From Bacillus sp. FJAT-49736 (GTDB taxonomy: Bacteria > Bacillota > Bacilli > Bacillales > Bacillaceae_C): DNA of 64,000 nucleotides. Below the pieces are notes generated by a model. It saw only the letters and a program-made list of their open reading frames with translations, was not told the origin of the DNA and ran no database searches. The translations under genes were made by a program, and so were the position numbers. This document shows, piece after piece, positions 1-10,200 of the stretch. Within the stretch, counting starts at the first letter, position 1. Every line of letters begins with the position of its first letter. Location: NCBI RefSeq assembly GCF_018343615.1, contig NZ_JAGYPI010000001.1, forward strand, positions 372,001 through 436,000, given 5' to 3'.

Positions 1-1
1 T

Positions 2-247
2 TCTACAAAATCTATGACAGGTCATTTATTGGGAGCCGCAGGCGGTGTGGAGGCTATTTTCTCCATTTTAGCTATTAAAGATGGAATTCTTCCTCCTACT
101 ATCAATATTGAAACACCGGACCCGGAATGTGATTTGGATTATGTACCGGATGAAGCAAGAAAGCAAGATGTTTCATATGCAATGAGCAATTCACTTGGTT
201 TCGGTGGACACAACGCAACCATTATATTTAAAAAATACGAAAAATAA
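2..247 (+). CDS. fabF: 3-oxoacyl-ACP synthase II (FabF), C-terminal part
   Basis: Only the last 81 codons are present; the gene runs off the left edge. FabF is the elongating beta-ketoacyl-ACP synthase of type II fatty acid synthesis in the cytosol. The visible part holds [10 protein letters not shown], which carries the second catalytic histidine of the Cys-His-His triad (about His340 in E. coli numbering), and the conserved glycine-rich end [12 protein letters not shown] before IIFKKY. The catalytic Cys and first His lie upstream of the window. The stop is followed at once by a strong terminator. Gene order fabF-yjaZ matches Bacillus. Confidence 0.97.
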   Translation, partial: STKSMTGHLLGAAGGVEAIFSILAIKDGILPPTINIETPDPECDLDYVPDEARKQDVSYAMSNSLGFGGHNATIIFKKYEK

Positions 248-261
248 TAGTGACTCAAGTT

Positions 262-293
262 AAAAGAGATAGGTTCTGCCTATCTCTTTTTTT
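262..293 (+). terminator. Rho-independent terminator after fabF
   Basis: A perfect 12-bp stem (262-273 with 279-290) and 5-nt loop end in a T run. It closes the fab transcript. Confidence 0.92.
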
Positions 294-361
294 GTGCTTA
301 AACATATACTGTAGAGGATAAGTGAGGTGTTTCCAATGGGGTAATAAGAACGGATAAATGG

Positions 362-1117
362 TTGGATGATTCCTTTTATGACCCGGAAGAGCTATGTAGC
401 AAATCACGAGGTGTCTCCTCCGGTAAGGGGAATGGCTTTTACAAATATTTGAAAAACTTTGGTATGTACCAGCCTTCGTTTGTTAATAAGAATATTTTTG
501 AAGAGCTAAAAAAGGCTCTATATTGGCAAAAGGTGGAGAAATTGTATCAAAAATATAAGAAGTTATGGAATGGGCCGGAGGTAAATATTTATATATTTCC
601 AATAAACGGTGCTAATCGTTCGTTAATGCGCGAAACACATGGAAAATCAGGTTTAACATTTGAAAAAAATCTCTATTTATTTCTTTCTCCACTGCAAGAT
701 CAGAAGGAGTTAGAAGCTCTTTTTATTCATGAATATCATCATGCTACAAGAATGCATAACCTTAGTAAACAGCCTTTAGACTATACATTATTGGATTCAT
801 TAATTCTCGAAGGATTAGCAGAGCATGCGGTGGAAGAGTATTGTGGGGAGAAATATCTTGCTGAATGGACGAGAGGCTATTCAGATAAGCAGCTGAAGCG
901 CTTTTGGCATAGCGATTTTAAAGAGCGCTTAAGTATTGACAGAAGAAATTGGATGCATGATGATCTTCTATTTGGCAGAAAGTTTGTTCCAAGAATGATG
1001 GGATATGCCATAGGGTATAAAATTATATCAGAGTATAAAAAACATCACCCATTTACCATTCAAAAAACATTATCTGAATCATCGAAGTCACTTCTAATTG
1101 ATAATTTTCTTGAATAA
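362..1117 (+). CDS. yjaZ: YjaZ-like predicted zinc metalloprotease (DUF2268)
   Basis: A 251-residue DUF2268 protein. HEYHH at about residues 123-127 is an HExxH zinc-peptidase motif, and the downstream LDSLILEGLAEHAV supplies a plausible third ligand glutamate, as in gluzincins. Substrate and role are unknown. The start is problematic. TTG at 362 has no ribosome site, while a good one (GTGAGGTG, 322-329) sits 6 nt before an ATG at 336 that reads ATG GGG TAA. The frame of the protein is open back to about 326 and would read GVIRTDKWL directly after that ATG if one G were added to the run at 338-341. The true N-terminus may therefore be lost to a 1-nt deletion or a sequencing error. Confidence 0.8.
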   Translation: MDDSFYDPEELCSKSRGVSSGKGNGFYKYLKNFGMYQPSFVNKNIFEELKKALYWQKVEKLYQKYKKLWNGPEVNIYIFPINGANRSLMRETHGKSGLTFEKNLYLFLSPLQDQKELEALFIHEYHHATRMHNLSKQPLDYTLLDSLILEGLAEHAVEEYCGEKYLAEWTRGYSDKQLKRFWHSDFKERLSIDRRNWMHDDLLFGRKFVPRMMGYAIGYKIISEYKKHHPFTIQKTLSESSKSLLIDNFLE

Positions 1118-1124
1118 CTAGACG

Positions 1125-1150
1125 AACACAGTGCTTACTGTGTTTTTTTT
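1125..1150 (+). terminator. Terminator after yjaZ
   Basis: An 8-bp perfect stem AACACAGT/ACTGTGTT with GCTT loop, followed by eight Ts. Confidence 0.9.
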
Positions 1151-1277
1151 CTAAATTAAAAGTAGTTACATTCAAAAAGTTTTGGGAGGGGGATGTAATA
1201 ATTCCTATGAAGGAATAATTTAACTAATGGCTGCCTATACTGTTTGATAAATAGTTGAGAAGCAAGGGGGTAAAAAA

Positions 1278-2030
1278 ATGCTATATCTTCATGATGTATG
1301 GGTAAATTGGTTTGAGGGGGAGGAGAATGGGTATAATGTTTGCCACTTTCATGAATGGCGTAGGGATGATGTAATTGAATTACTGGATCAAGTCCCATTA
1401 CTCTTGGTAGAGTCTGTATTATTTGACTACATAGAAAATGATTTGGGAGAGCTCCCACAAGGTCTTCTTAATGATATTTACCAGAAAGCATATTTACGAA
1501 AAAATCATGAACGAATTCAAGTTGATTATTGTTTTGTTGTAACAGATGGGATTGGTATATTAGCGGTAGATACTATCGGATACCAAATCCCAATTCGAAA
1601 AAGTAGATTAATTCCTAGGCAAGAACAGCTAGTATATGACATGATTCAGGATCATGAACCGATATCTTATAAGTTTGAAATAAAAGAAAGTGAAAAAGGA
1701 TATCATATTTTATCTCCTGAGCCATATTTGATGAATGGGCTAACGAGAAAAGAACGGCAATTAAAGCAGTTGCTATTTATGGCATTAGATCAGCTCTATT
1801 CTTCGAAAAACACTGCGGAAATACGTTATTGGTACACTGAGTGGGCACCGGAATGCTATAAAGAAATTCAAGAAATGAAATTTGATATGATATGGGAAAG
1901 GCTCTTTTCAGAAGTAAAGGTAGGGTGGACGGAAAAGCATGCAACCCTTTGTGAGAATCTTATAAAGGGACAACCCTTCTTTGAAAAGCTTTGGGAAATG
2001 GAGAACGGATCCAAAAGTGAATTATTATAA
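1278..2030 (+). CDS. yjbA: YjbA, UPF0736 (DUF3603) family protein
   Basis: A 250-residue soluble protein of the Bacillus-restricted UPF0736 family. The start ATG follows the ribosome site AAGGGGG (1264-1270). The body is rich in aromatic and acidic residues with no membrane segment and no recognisable catalytic motif. Function is unknown. In B. subtilis it also precedes trpS, but there the app operon separates it from yjaZ; here the two are adjacent. Assignment rests on whole-length family resemblance and context. Confidence 0.88.
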   Translation: MLYLHDVWVNWFEGEENGYNVCHFHEWRRDDVIELLDQVPLLLVESVLFDYIENDLGELPQGLLNDIYQKAYLRKNHERIQVDYCFVVTDGIGILAVDTIGYQIPIRKSRLIPRQEQLVYDMIQDHEPISYKFEIKESEKGYHILSPEPYLMNGLTRKERQLKQLLFMALDQLYSSKNTAEIRYWYTEWAPECYKEIQEMKFDMIWERLFSEVKVGWTEKHATLCENLIKGQPFFEKLWEMENGSKSELL

Positions 2031-2194
2031 AGGGCTCTTTTCATCAAATATGTCATTTGTTAAACGAAAATTTTATGATACCCTAAATAAGTAAAGAATC
2101 AATAATCCTTTTCAGAAAAGCTGCTCCGAAATTAAACTTACGATGGATTTATAATAATTTACGAAAAGCAACATTTTATAGGAAAGCGTGATAG

Positions 2195-2232
2195 AAAAAA
2201 AGAACTGGAAAAAATATCCCAGTTCTTTTTTT
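2195..2232 (+). terminator. Terminator after yjbA
   Basis: AGAACTGG (2201-2208) pairs with CCAGTTCT (2219-2226), flanked by an A run on the left and a T run on the right, so it could work in both directions between convergent yjbA and trpS. Confidence 0.85.
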
Positions 2233-2460
2233 GTCTAGTGCAATCGTCTATCGGCTAGAAGATTTCTACGTCTCCTTCCTACGATAAGACAACATCAGTT
2301 GAAAATACACTACTATTTTCACTTGGTAAAAATACACTACTATTTTCACTTGGTAAAAATACACTGCTATTTTCACTTGGTAAAAATACACTGCTATTTT
2401 CAATAGCTCTTGAGCGGCCTCACTGTGTTTCCTGTGTTTCCTTTATCTCAGTCGAAGACT
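2231..2460. repeat. Dispersed intergenic repeat, copy A (with internal tandem array)
   Basis: This 230-bp stretch without a gene resembles 10035-10200. Both begin with TGTCTAG, contain CTACG then ACATCAG, and end with CAATAGCTC, CTGTTTCC-like text and ATCTCAGTCGAAG. It resembles the TGTCTAGCTCCA-type intergenic repeats common in Bacillaceae genomes (from memory). Copy A differs by an inserted 27-bp tandem array. Confidence 0.7.
2302..2402. repeat. 27-bp tandem repeat, 3.7 copies
   Basis: Units begin at 2302, 2329, 2356 and 2383. Each reads AAAATACACTRCTATTTTCA then CTTGGTA. Units one and two have A, units three and four have G, at the variable position. The last unit stops after 20 nt. There are no spacers, so this is a tandem array. 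Confidence 0.95.
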
Positions 2461-2529
2461 AAGAAGTAGAAATTTAAAGGGCTAATTTCACTCATCTGTA
2501 CGCCAATGAGCAAGTCGCTTCCGCTATTC

Positions 2530-3531
<1,002 letters not shown>

Positions 3532-3559
3532 TTAATAAATTATTGTTGTAAAAAAGTTC

Positions 3560-3913
3560 TTAAACATAATAGTAAAATAATAAAGCTATAGCCATGATGA
3601 TCAGCATGATTAGAGCATTAACGAGCATTGGAATATAGTTAAAAGTAATTAGCTCGGACATCGGCCTCATCTCATCTAGTTCTTCCTTTTTTAATTTGTT
3701 TCTATTAAAAACACGTCGGAAACCTTCAGTCGTCACATCAAAAAAACCGGTATTAAGTAGATAGACTGAAATGGATATAAATAACAGGATTCCCCCTATA
3801 ATGAAGGAAATATTTATATATTGTAGTAATCCAACAGTATGGTATTTAATAAATGATAACAGAAACACTAATATTTGCGAGGGGAAGAACCACCATATTA
3901 TTTTTTTAATCAA
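3560..3913 (-). CDS. Small membrane protein, DUF3899-like
   Basis: A 117-residue protein with three predicted membrane segments (residues about 8-25, 30-50, 92-115) and a basic loop containing TTEGFRRVFNRNKLKKEE. It resembles DUF3899 proteins found beside trpS/opp in Bacillus. I chose TTG at 3913 because AGAGGTGAT (3918-3926) lies 4-6 nt upstream; a longer reading from TTG at 3961 has no ribosome site. It is upstream of trpS on the same strand. Function unknown. Confidence 0.7.
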   Translation of the reverse strand: MIKKIIWWFFPSQILVFLLSFIKYHTVGLLQYINISFIIGGILLFISISVYLLNTGFFDVTTEGFRRVFNRNKLKKEELDEMRPMSELITFNYIPMLVNALIMLIIMAIALLFYYYV

Positions 3914-4114
3914 ATAAATCACCTCTATAAAAAGAATAAATAGTATGAAACAAATAATCAACTAGAGAGGTGAAAAGATTATAGACTGATTATTTTAATT
4001 ATATTAGAATAATTTAAAAAATTAAATAATGGATATATTTCTATATATAATGGGCAAAATAAGGGTTGAAATATTTTGAATTTTATTTTTTTATGATAAT
4101 TAAATAAAAAAATA

Positions 4115-4142
4115 TGTACAAATTTAAAAAAAAATATATAAT
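4115..4142 (+). promoter_or_regulatory. Possible SigA promoter for oppA
   Basis: TGTACA (4115-4120), 16 bp, then a perfect TATAAT (4137-4142), about 47 nt before the oppA start. The surrounding DNA is very AT-rich, so the -35 is weak evidence. Confidence 0.4.
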
Positions 4143-4188
4143 AGACAATGTAGAAAGTTTTCAGAAAATAGAAAAAGGGAGGTCCACC

Positions 4189-5877
4189 ATGAGAAAGTCA
4201 AAAGGTAAATTAGGATTACTTCTTGCTTTATCATTAGTTCTAAGTATGATTCTTGGAGCTTGTGGAGGCAAGAGTAATAATAACGGTAATGCAAGCAGTT
4301 CATCATCAAAGGGGAATGGTAAGCAAGTTCTAAACATTATGGAAACTGCCGAAATTCCAACAATGAATACTTATATGGCACAAGATGCTGCATCATATAA
4401 TGTGATGAACCAGGTATTCGAAGGACTAATGAGATTAGATCAAGATAACAATCCTACACTAGGTATGGCTGCAGAAGAACCAAAAACTAATGCAGATCAG
4501 ACAGTATGGACATTTAAACTTCGTGATGCAAAATGGTCAAACGGAGATGCTGTAACAGCTAACGACTTCGTTTATTCTTGGAGACAAGCTATCGACCCTA
4601 AAAATGCTTCTCCATATGGAGCATTTATGATGGGTGGCGTTATCAAAAACGCTGCACAGATTGCTGCTAAAAAGATGAAACCAGATCAATTAGGAGTTAA
4701 AGCGATTGATGATAAAACTTTAGAGGTAACTTTAGAGCATCCAATCAACTACTTTAAGTCATTAATGACATTCCCATTATTCTACCCATTGGATCAAAAA
4801 TATGTTGAATCTAAAGGGAAAGATTATGCGTCAAACAGCGATAACATGGTATACAATGGTCCGTTTGTTTTAACAAAATGGAACGGAACTGGTGAATCAT
4901 GGACATATGAAAAGAATCCAAATTATTGGGACAAAGATTCTGTAAAACTTTCTGAAATTAATGTTAACGTTGTAAAAGATCCAGGTACAGTTGTTAACCT
5001 TTATGATACTAACAAGCTTGACTGGGGTATTTTGAGTGGTGAGTATGCAGCTCAATATAAAAACAATCCAGACTACAAGACTTTACCAGAACCAACAGTA
5101 TTCTATTTGAAATTTAACCAAGAACGCTTAAAGCAAAAAACAGTTTTAGCGAATGCAAATATTCGTAAAGCAATTGCAAAAGCATTTGATAAAGAAGCAA
5201 TGGCTACTACAATCCTTGCTAACGGATCTATTGCATCATACGGATTATATCCAAAAGATTTCTTGAAAGATCCATCAAATGGGGAAGATGTTCGTAAAGA
5301 AAACGGAGATTTCCTAAAATATGATCCAAAAGAAGCAAAAAATCTATGGACTCAAGGCTTAAAAGAAATTGGAAAGTCTAATGTAACATTAGAATTATTA
5401 AGTGGTGACACTGAACTTTCTAAGAAAATGGACGAGTATTTGAAAGGTCAATTAGAACAAAATCTTCCTGGCCTTACAATTAAATTGAAAGAACCACCAT
5501 TTAAAGTACGCTTGCAACTTGATAACCAACAAGATTATGATATCCAGTTTGCTGGTTGGGGTCCTGACTATCAAGATATGTACACATTCTCTAGCTTATT
5601 CGTAACTGGCGGAGACCAAAACAAAATGAGTTATTCCAATTCAGAATATGATAAGTTAGTAAATGAAGCATATACAAAACTTGGTAAAGGAGTTACTCCT
5701 GAACAATATACTAAGATGCAATTAGATGCAGAAAAAATTCTTCTTGATAAAGATGCAGCGATTGCTCCTGTATACCAAAGAGCACTTGCAGTTTTACAAA
5801 AACCATATGTAAAAGGTATTGTGAAACATCCATTCGGTCCTGATTACAGCTACAAATGGGCATCTATTGAAAAATAA
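4189..5877 (+). CDS. oppA: Oligopeptide ABC transporter, substrate-binding lipoprotein
   Basis: A 562-residue family 5 extracellular solute-binding protein. The N-terminus is a lipoprotein signal (MRKSKGK, hydrophobic core, lipobox LGAC with Cys about residue 24), followed by a Ser/Gly/Asn-rich linker. It captures oligopeptides outside the membrane and hands them to OppBC. The start at 4189 follows GGGAGGTCC; an in-frame extension to 4114 lacks a ribosome site and would spoil the signal peptide. It is the first gene of oppABCDF and is separated from oppB by a hairpin that should raise its relative expression. In Bacillus this transporter also imports Phr signalling peptides (known for the family). 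Confidence 0.96.
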   Translation: MRKSKGKLGLLLALSLVLSMILGACGGKSNNNGNASSSSSKGNGKQVLNIMETAEIPTMNTYMAQDAASYNVMNQVFEGLMRLDQDNNPTLGMAAEEPKTNADQTVWTFKLRDAKWSNGDAVTANDFVYSWRQAIDPKNASPYGAFMMGGVIKNAAQIAAKKMKPDQLGVKAIDDKTLEVTLEHPINYFKSLMTFPLFYPLDQKYVESKGKDYASNSDNMVYNGPFVLTKWNGTGESWTYEKNPNYWDKDSVKLSEINVNVVKDPGTVVNLYDTNKLDWGILSGEYAAQYKNNPDYKTLPEPTVFYLKFNQERLKQKTVLANANIRKAIAKAFDKEAMATTILANGSIASYGLYPKDFLKDPSNGEDVRKENGDFLKYDPKEAKNLWTQGLKEIGKSNVTLELLSGDTELSKKMDEYLKGQLEQNLPGLTIKLKEPPFKVRLQLDNQQDYDIQFAGWGPDYQDMYTFSSLFVTGGDQNKMSYSNSEYDKLVNEAYTKLGKGVTPEQYTKMQLDAEKILLDKDAAIAPVYQRALAVLQKPYVKGIVKHPFGPDYSYKWASIEK

Positions 5878-5902
5878 ATGTAACTTATCAACAAGTACAG
5901 GT

Positions 5903-5939
5903 GGAAAAGAGAGTATATAAACATGTACTCTCTTTTTCC
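5903..5939 (+). terminator. oppA-oppB intercistronic attenuator hairpin
   Basis: GGAAAAGAGAGTA (5903-5915) pairs with TACTCTCTTTTTCC (5926-5939). There is no long T tract outside the stem, which suits a partial terminator or 3' stabiliser giving more oppA than oppBCDF mRNA. Confidence 0.7.
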
Positions 5940-6004
5940 CTGCTATGAAATTGTCGAACTTTGACGAATTTTCTATTTAATTAATGTTATTAGGAGGTGC
6001 AGCA

Positions 6005-6934
6005 ATGGCGAAATATTTCTTGCAACGTGTTGTATACATGGTAATCACAATATTTGTCATCGCTTCTATTACTTTTTTCCTCATGAAGCTTATGCCGGGA
6101 ACTCCTTTTAGTGCTGAAGCGAAGCTTTCGCAAGAACAGATTCACATCATGAATGAGAAATACGGATTGAATGATCCTGTGCCTGTGCAATATGCTCATT
6201 ACATGCTGAACCTGTTAAAAGGAGACTTAGGTACTTCTTTCCAATTTGATAACCGCGATGTTTCCACTCTTATTGCCGAGCGCATCGGACCATCCGCTAC
6301 CCTAGGTGTTGAGGCATTAATCTTTGGTACTATTGTCGGAATACTATTAGGTGTATTAGCGGCATTGAAACAGAATACATGGTTGGATTACGGTTCAACT
6401 TTCATTGCAGTACTTGGAAAGTCGATACCATCTTTCGTGTTTGCAGCGGTATTGCAATACTTCATTGCTGCTAAGCTGCAATTGTTGCCGGTTGCATACT
6501 GGAATGGGTTTTCTTATACGATTCTTCCAACGATTGCGTTATCGATGTTTCCAATCGCAATCGCTGCGAGATTTATGAGAACGGAAATGATTGATGTATT
6601 AAACTCAGATTATATTGTATTAGCAAGAGCAAAAGGCGCCAATGCATTTGAAATTGCATTCAAGCATGGCTTTAGAAATGCATTAATTCCATTAATTACA
6701 GTTATGGGCCCACTTGCGGTAGGTTTGATGACGGGTTCACTTGTAATTGAAAATATTTTTGCTATTCCAGGAATCGGGAATCAGTTCGTCCAATCTATAG
6801 TAGTAAATGACTACGGAATTATTATGGGTACAACTTTACTGTTTGCAATAATGTTAGTTGTTATCATTTTAATAGTCGATTTACTTTACGGAGTAATTGA
6901 TCCACGTATTCGCTTATCGGGAGGGAAAAAATAA
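6005..6934 (+). CDS. oppB: Oligopeptide ABC transporter permease OppB
   Basis: A 309-residue binding-protein-dependent permease with an N-terminal OppB-type TM1 and six predicted TM helices. The EAA-type cytoplasmic loop ARAKGANAFEIAFKHGFRNA docks on the ATPases. The ATG at 6005 follows AGGAGGTG (5992-5999); an upstream in-frame ATG at 5984 would put that ribosome site inside the gene. The stop overlaps the oppC start by one base (TAATG). Confidence 0.96.
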   Translation: MAKYFLQRVVYMVITIFVIASITFFLMKLMPGTPFSAEAKLSQEQIHIMNEKYGLNDPVPVQYAHYMLNLLKGDLGTSFQFDNRDVSTLIAERIGPSATLGVEALIFGTIVGILLGVLAALKQNTWLDYGSTFIAVLGKSIPSFVFAAVLQYFIAAKLQLLPVAYWNGFSYTILPTIALSMFPIAIAARFMRTEMIDVLNSDYIVLARAKGANAFEIAFKHGFRNALIPLITVMGPLAVGLMTGSLVIENIFAIPGIGNQFVQSIVVNDYGIIMGTTLLFAIMLVVIILIVDLLYGVIDPRIRLSGGKK

Positions 6935-7950
6935 TGATAGTCGAAGAAAAAATATCACCAGAGAAATTTCAACCCGCCCATATTGATGCATCAAAAGGAG
7001 AAGTCATTGAAAAGCCTAGCTTAACGTTTTGGCAAGATGCATGGCTTCGTGTTCGTAAAAATAAAGGTGCCATTGTAAGTATGGTTCTGTTAATTTTATT
7101 AATAATTATGGCTTTAATTGGTCCACACATTAATGATTATGGCTTCAATAAACAGGATCTAGCAAAATCCAATCTTCCTCCAAGAATTCCGGGACTTGAA
7201 AAGCTTGGGATTTTTGATGGAACACAAACCGTAGGCGGTGTAAAGGTAAACTCATATGAACAAAAACATGTTAAAGAGTACTATTGGTTTGGAACAGATT
7301 CACTAGGCCGTGACCTTTTCACTCGTGTATGGAAAGGAACTCGTATTTCCTTATATATAGCATTTTTAGCTGCAGCTATTAACATGATAATTGGTGTCGC
7401 ATATGGTGCTATTTCAGGATATTATGGTGGTAGAGTTGATAATATTATGCAAAGGATTATCGAGGTTCTATCTGGAATTCCTGATCTAGTAGTCGTAATT
7501 CTAATGATATTAGTTTTACAGCCGGGGATATTATCCATTACACTCGCATTGACCATAACGGGCTGGGTTGGAATGGCCAGGGTTGTACGCGGTCAGATCT
7601 TAAAATTAAAATCACAGGAATATGTGTTGGCTGCCAAAACATTGGGAGCGAAAAACGGTACAATTATCTTTAAACATTTGATTCCGAATATGGCAAGTGT
7701 AATTATCATTAATACAATGTTTATTATTCCAAATGCGATATTTTTTGAATCATTCTTAAGCTTTATAGGACTTGGGCTACAAGCACCAACAGCTTCACTA
7801 GGTACGTTAATTGAAGATGGCTACAAAGTTCTAAGATTTTTACCATATCAAATGCTGTTCCCGGGTGCTATCTTAAGTATTATTATGATTGCATTCAACT
7901 TATTAGCAGATGGTCTTCGTGATGCACTTGATCCGAAGATGCGTGATTAA
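6934..7950 (+). CDS. oppC: Oligopeptide ABC transporter permease OppC
   Basis: A 338-residue second permease. A cytoplasmic tail (1-45) leads to TM1, then a long external segment holding the OppC signature HWFGTDSLGRDLFTR-like motif (here YYWFGTDSLGRDLFTR), then five more TM helices. The EAA loop is AAKTLGAKNGTIIFKHLIPN. It pairs with OppB as the channel. Start codon overlaps the oppB stop. Confidence 0.96.
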   Translation: MIVEEKISPEKFQPAHIDASKGEVIEKPSLTFWQDAWLRVRKNKGAIVSMVLLILLIIMALIGPHINDYGFNKQDLAKSNLPPRIPGLEKLGIFDGTQTVGGVKVNSYEQKHVKEYYWFGTDSLGRDLFTRVWKGTRISLYIAFLAAAINMIIGVAYGAISGYYGGRVDNIMQRIIEVLSGIPDLVVVILMILVLQPGILSITLALTITGWVGMARVVRGQILKLKSQEYVLAAKTLGAKNGTIIFKHLIPNMASVIIINTMFIIPNAIFFESFLSFIGLGLQAPTASLGTLIEDGYKVLRFLPYQMLFPGAILSIIMIAFNLLADGLRDALDPKMRD

Positions 7951-7964
7951 GAGAGGTGAAAAAA

Positions 7965-9035
7965 ATGGGAAAAGTATTAGAAGTAAAAGATCTTCATATC
8001 TCATTCCATACATTCGCTGGGGAAGTACAAGCCATTCGCGGTGTAAACTTTGAACTAAATGAGGGTGAGACTCTCGCTATTGTAGGAGAATCAGGATCAG
8101 GTAAATCAGTTACAACAAAAACAATAATGCGACTATTACCTGAACATAATTCCGAAATTAAATCAGGTGAAATATTATTTGATGGTAAGGATATTGCGAA
8201 GCTATCTGAAAAAGAAATGCAGAAAATAAGAGGGAAAGAAATATCCATGATATTTCAAGATCCAATGACATCGCTAAATCCTACAATGACAGTGGGTAAG
8301 CAAATTATGGAGCCCCTTTTAAAGCATCAAAATCTAAGTAAACCAGAAGCGAAGAAACGTGCCATTGAACTTTTGAAAATGGTAGGGATACCAAAGGCGG
8401 AGATCCGCTATAAGCAATATCCGCATCAATTTTCCGGAGGTATGAGACAACGTGTTGTTATTGCGATTGCGTTAGCTTGTAATCCGAAAGTATTAATTGC
8501 AGATGAGCCTACTACTGCACTTGACGTAACTATACAAGCGCAAATTTTGGAACTTATGAAGGATTTGCAGAACAAAATAAATACTTCTATAATCTTTATT
8601 ACTCATGATTTAGGAGTTGTGGCTAATGTTGCTGATCGTGTTGCAGTAATGTATGGTGGAAAGATTGTAGAAGTTGGTACTGTAGATGAAATTTTCTACA
8701 ATCCACAACATCCATATACATGGGGATTGATCAGCTCAATGCCTAGTTTAGATACGGCAGATGAAGAGCTGTATGCAATACCTGGAACACCTCCAGACTT
8801 ATTGCATCCGCCAGTAGGTGATGCTTTTGCACCTCGAAATGCTTATGCCATGCAGATTGATTTGGAGAAGCAACCGCCAATGTTTAAGGTTTCGGATACA
8901 CATTATGCTGCAACCTGGTTATTGCATCCTGATGCTCCAAAGGTAGAACCGCCTGAAGCCGTTAAAAAGCGTATGCGTAAATTCGCAAATCAGGCTGATA
9001 CCACTCCGCATAAGGAGGAAGTAAAGAATGTCTAG
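7965..9035 (+). CDS. oppD: Oligopeptide ABC transporter ATPase OppD
   Basis: A 356-residue ABC ATPase. Walker A GESGSGKS at about 41-48, signature FSGGMRQR, Walker B followed by DEPTTALD, then the C-terminal oligopeptide/dipeptide domain including PGTPPDL. The ATG at 7965 has GAGAGGTG 6 nt upstream; the GTG inside that ribosome site (7956) is not a likely start. The end overlaps oppF by 8 nt, so the two ATPases are translationally coupled. Confidence 0.96.
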   Translation: MGKVLEVKDLHISFHTFAGEVQAIRGVNFELNEGETLAIVGESGSGKSVTTKTIMRLLPEHNSEIKSGEILFDGKDIAKLSEKEMQKIRGKEISMIFQDPMTSLNPTMTVGKQIMEPLLKHQNLSKPEAKKRAIELLKMVGIPKAEIRYKQYPHQFSGGMRQRVVIAIALACNPKVLIADEPTTALDVTIQAQILELMKDLQNKINTSIIFITHDLGVVANVADRVAVMYGGKIVEVGTVDEIFYNPQHPYTWGLISSMPSLDTADEELYAIPGTPPDLLHPPVGDAFAPRNAYAMQIDLEKQPPMFKVSDTHYAATWLLHPDAPKVEPPEAVKKRMRKFANQADTTPHKEEVKNV

Positions 9036-9969
9036 TACAGAAAAATTATTAGAAATAAAAAATTTAAAGCAGTATTTTAATAAAGGAAAAGCAAATGAAG
9101 TAAAAGCAATTGATGATATCTCTTTTGATATATATAAAGGAGAAACTCTCGGACTTGTAGGTGAATCCGGATGTGGGAAATCAACTACGGGAAGAACCAT
9201 CATTCGCTTATATAATGCAACAGATGGAGAAGTATTATTTAATGGTGAAAATGTTCACGCCAAAAAATCTCGTGCTGAGCTAAAGAAATTTAATCAAAAA
9301 ATGCAAATGATCTTTCAGGATCCTCAAGCTTCATTAAATCCAAGAATGAAAGTTGCCGATATTATTGCAGAAGGCATTGATATTCACGGTTTAGCTTCAT
9401 CTAGCAAGGAAAGAATGGATAAGGTGTACAAGCTGCTTGAAACTGTTGGTCTAAATCGCGAGCATGCCAACCGTTATCCCCATGAATTTTCAGGCGGTCA
9501 AAGACAGCGTATTGGAATTGCACGTGCACTAGCCGTTGAACCTGAATTTATTATTGCAGATGAGCCAATTTCTGCACTTGATGTATCCATCCAGGCTCAG
9601 GTTGTTAATTTGCTGAAAAGATTACAAAAGGAAAAAGGGCTCACCTATTTATTTATAGCGCATGATTTATCGATGGTGAAGTATATTAGTGACCGCATTG
9701 GAGTAATGTATTTTGGTAAATTAGTCGAATTGGCTCCTGCTGAGGATTTATATAATAATCCATTACATCCATACACTCAATCTTTACTATCAGCAATACC
9801 ACTTCCTGATCCGGATTATGAACGTTCTCGCATTCGCAAAACTTATGATCCACAAATGCATCAATATGCACAGGGTGAAGAAGTAAAAATGCGTGAAGTT
9901 GTGCCAGGTCATTATGTTTATTGCTCAGAGAAAGAGCTCAAACAATATCAATCATTATATAAAAAATAA
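9028..9969 (+). CDS. oppF: Oligopeptide ABC transporter ATPase OppF
   Basis: A 313-residue second ATPase of the heterodimer. Walker A GESGCGKST at about 45-53, signature FSGGQRQR, DEPISALD after Walker B, and the oligopeptide C-terminal region (NNPLHPYTQSLLSAIPLPDP). The ribosome site AAGGAGGAAG is inside the end of oppD. Last gene of the operon; a terminator follows directly. Confidence 0.96.
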   Translation: MSSTEKLLEIKNLKQYFNKGKANEVKAIDDISFDIYKGETLGLVGESGCGKSTTGRTIIRLYNATDGEVLFNGENVHAKKSRAELKKFNQKMQMIFQDPQASLNPRMKVADIIAEGIDIHGLASSSKERMDKVYKLLETVGLNREHANRYPHEFSGGQRQRIGIARALAVEPEFIIADEPISALDVSIQAQVVNLLKRLQKEKGLTYLFIAHDLSMVKYISDRIGVMYFGKLVELAPAEDLYNNPLHPYTQSLLSAIPLPDPDYERSRIRKTYDPQMHQYAQGEEVKMREVVPGHYVYCSEKELKQYQSLYKK

Positions 9970-9996
9970 TCGATCCTATGGGTCGATTTTTTTTTT
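9969..9996 (+). terminator. Terminator of the opp operon
   Basis: ATCGATCC pairs with GGGTCGAT (one G-T pair, 3-nt loop), followed by ten Ts. Confidence 0.9.
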
Positions 9997-10034
9997 GTAA
10001 GCTAACCGTTAAGCAGTTAGAATCACTTTTCTTA

Positions 10035-10200
10035 TGTCTAGCTCCAACTCCTTTCGATTTGCAAACTTCCGGTCTTTTCCCTACGTTATGTTACATCAGG
10101 TTAAATTTGAAGATTTAATTTAACTCGGTGAAAATGGTAGTGCCTTTTTCAATAGCTCGTGAACTACCTCAGTACTGTTTCCATTATCTCAGTCGAAGCC
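10035..10200. repeat. Dispersed intergenic repeat, copy B
   Basis: TGTCTAGCTCCAACTCC opens a 166-bp stretch collinear with 2231-2460: CTACG, then ACATCAG, then TTTTCAATAGCTCGTGA, then ATCTCAGTCGAAG. It lacks the 27-bp array. The rest of 9997-10440 shows no supportable gene. Confidence 0.7.

Noticed and set aside
1156-1458. 100-residue reverse-strand reading frame overlapping yjbA
   Set aside because: It is antisense to the well-supported yjbA gene, has no recognisable protein features and no ribosome site.
2302-2402. Regular repeats suggestive of a CRISPR array
   Set aside because: Units are directly adjacent with no spacers and no cas genes are near; it is a plain tandem repeat.
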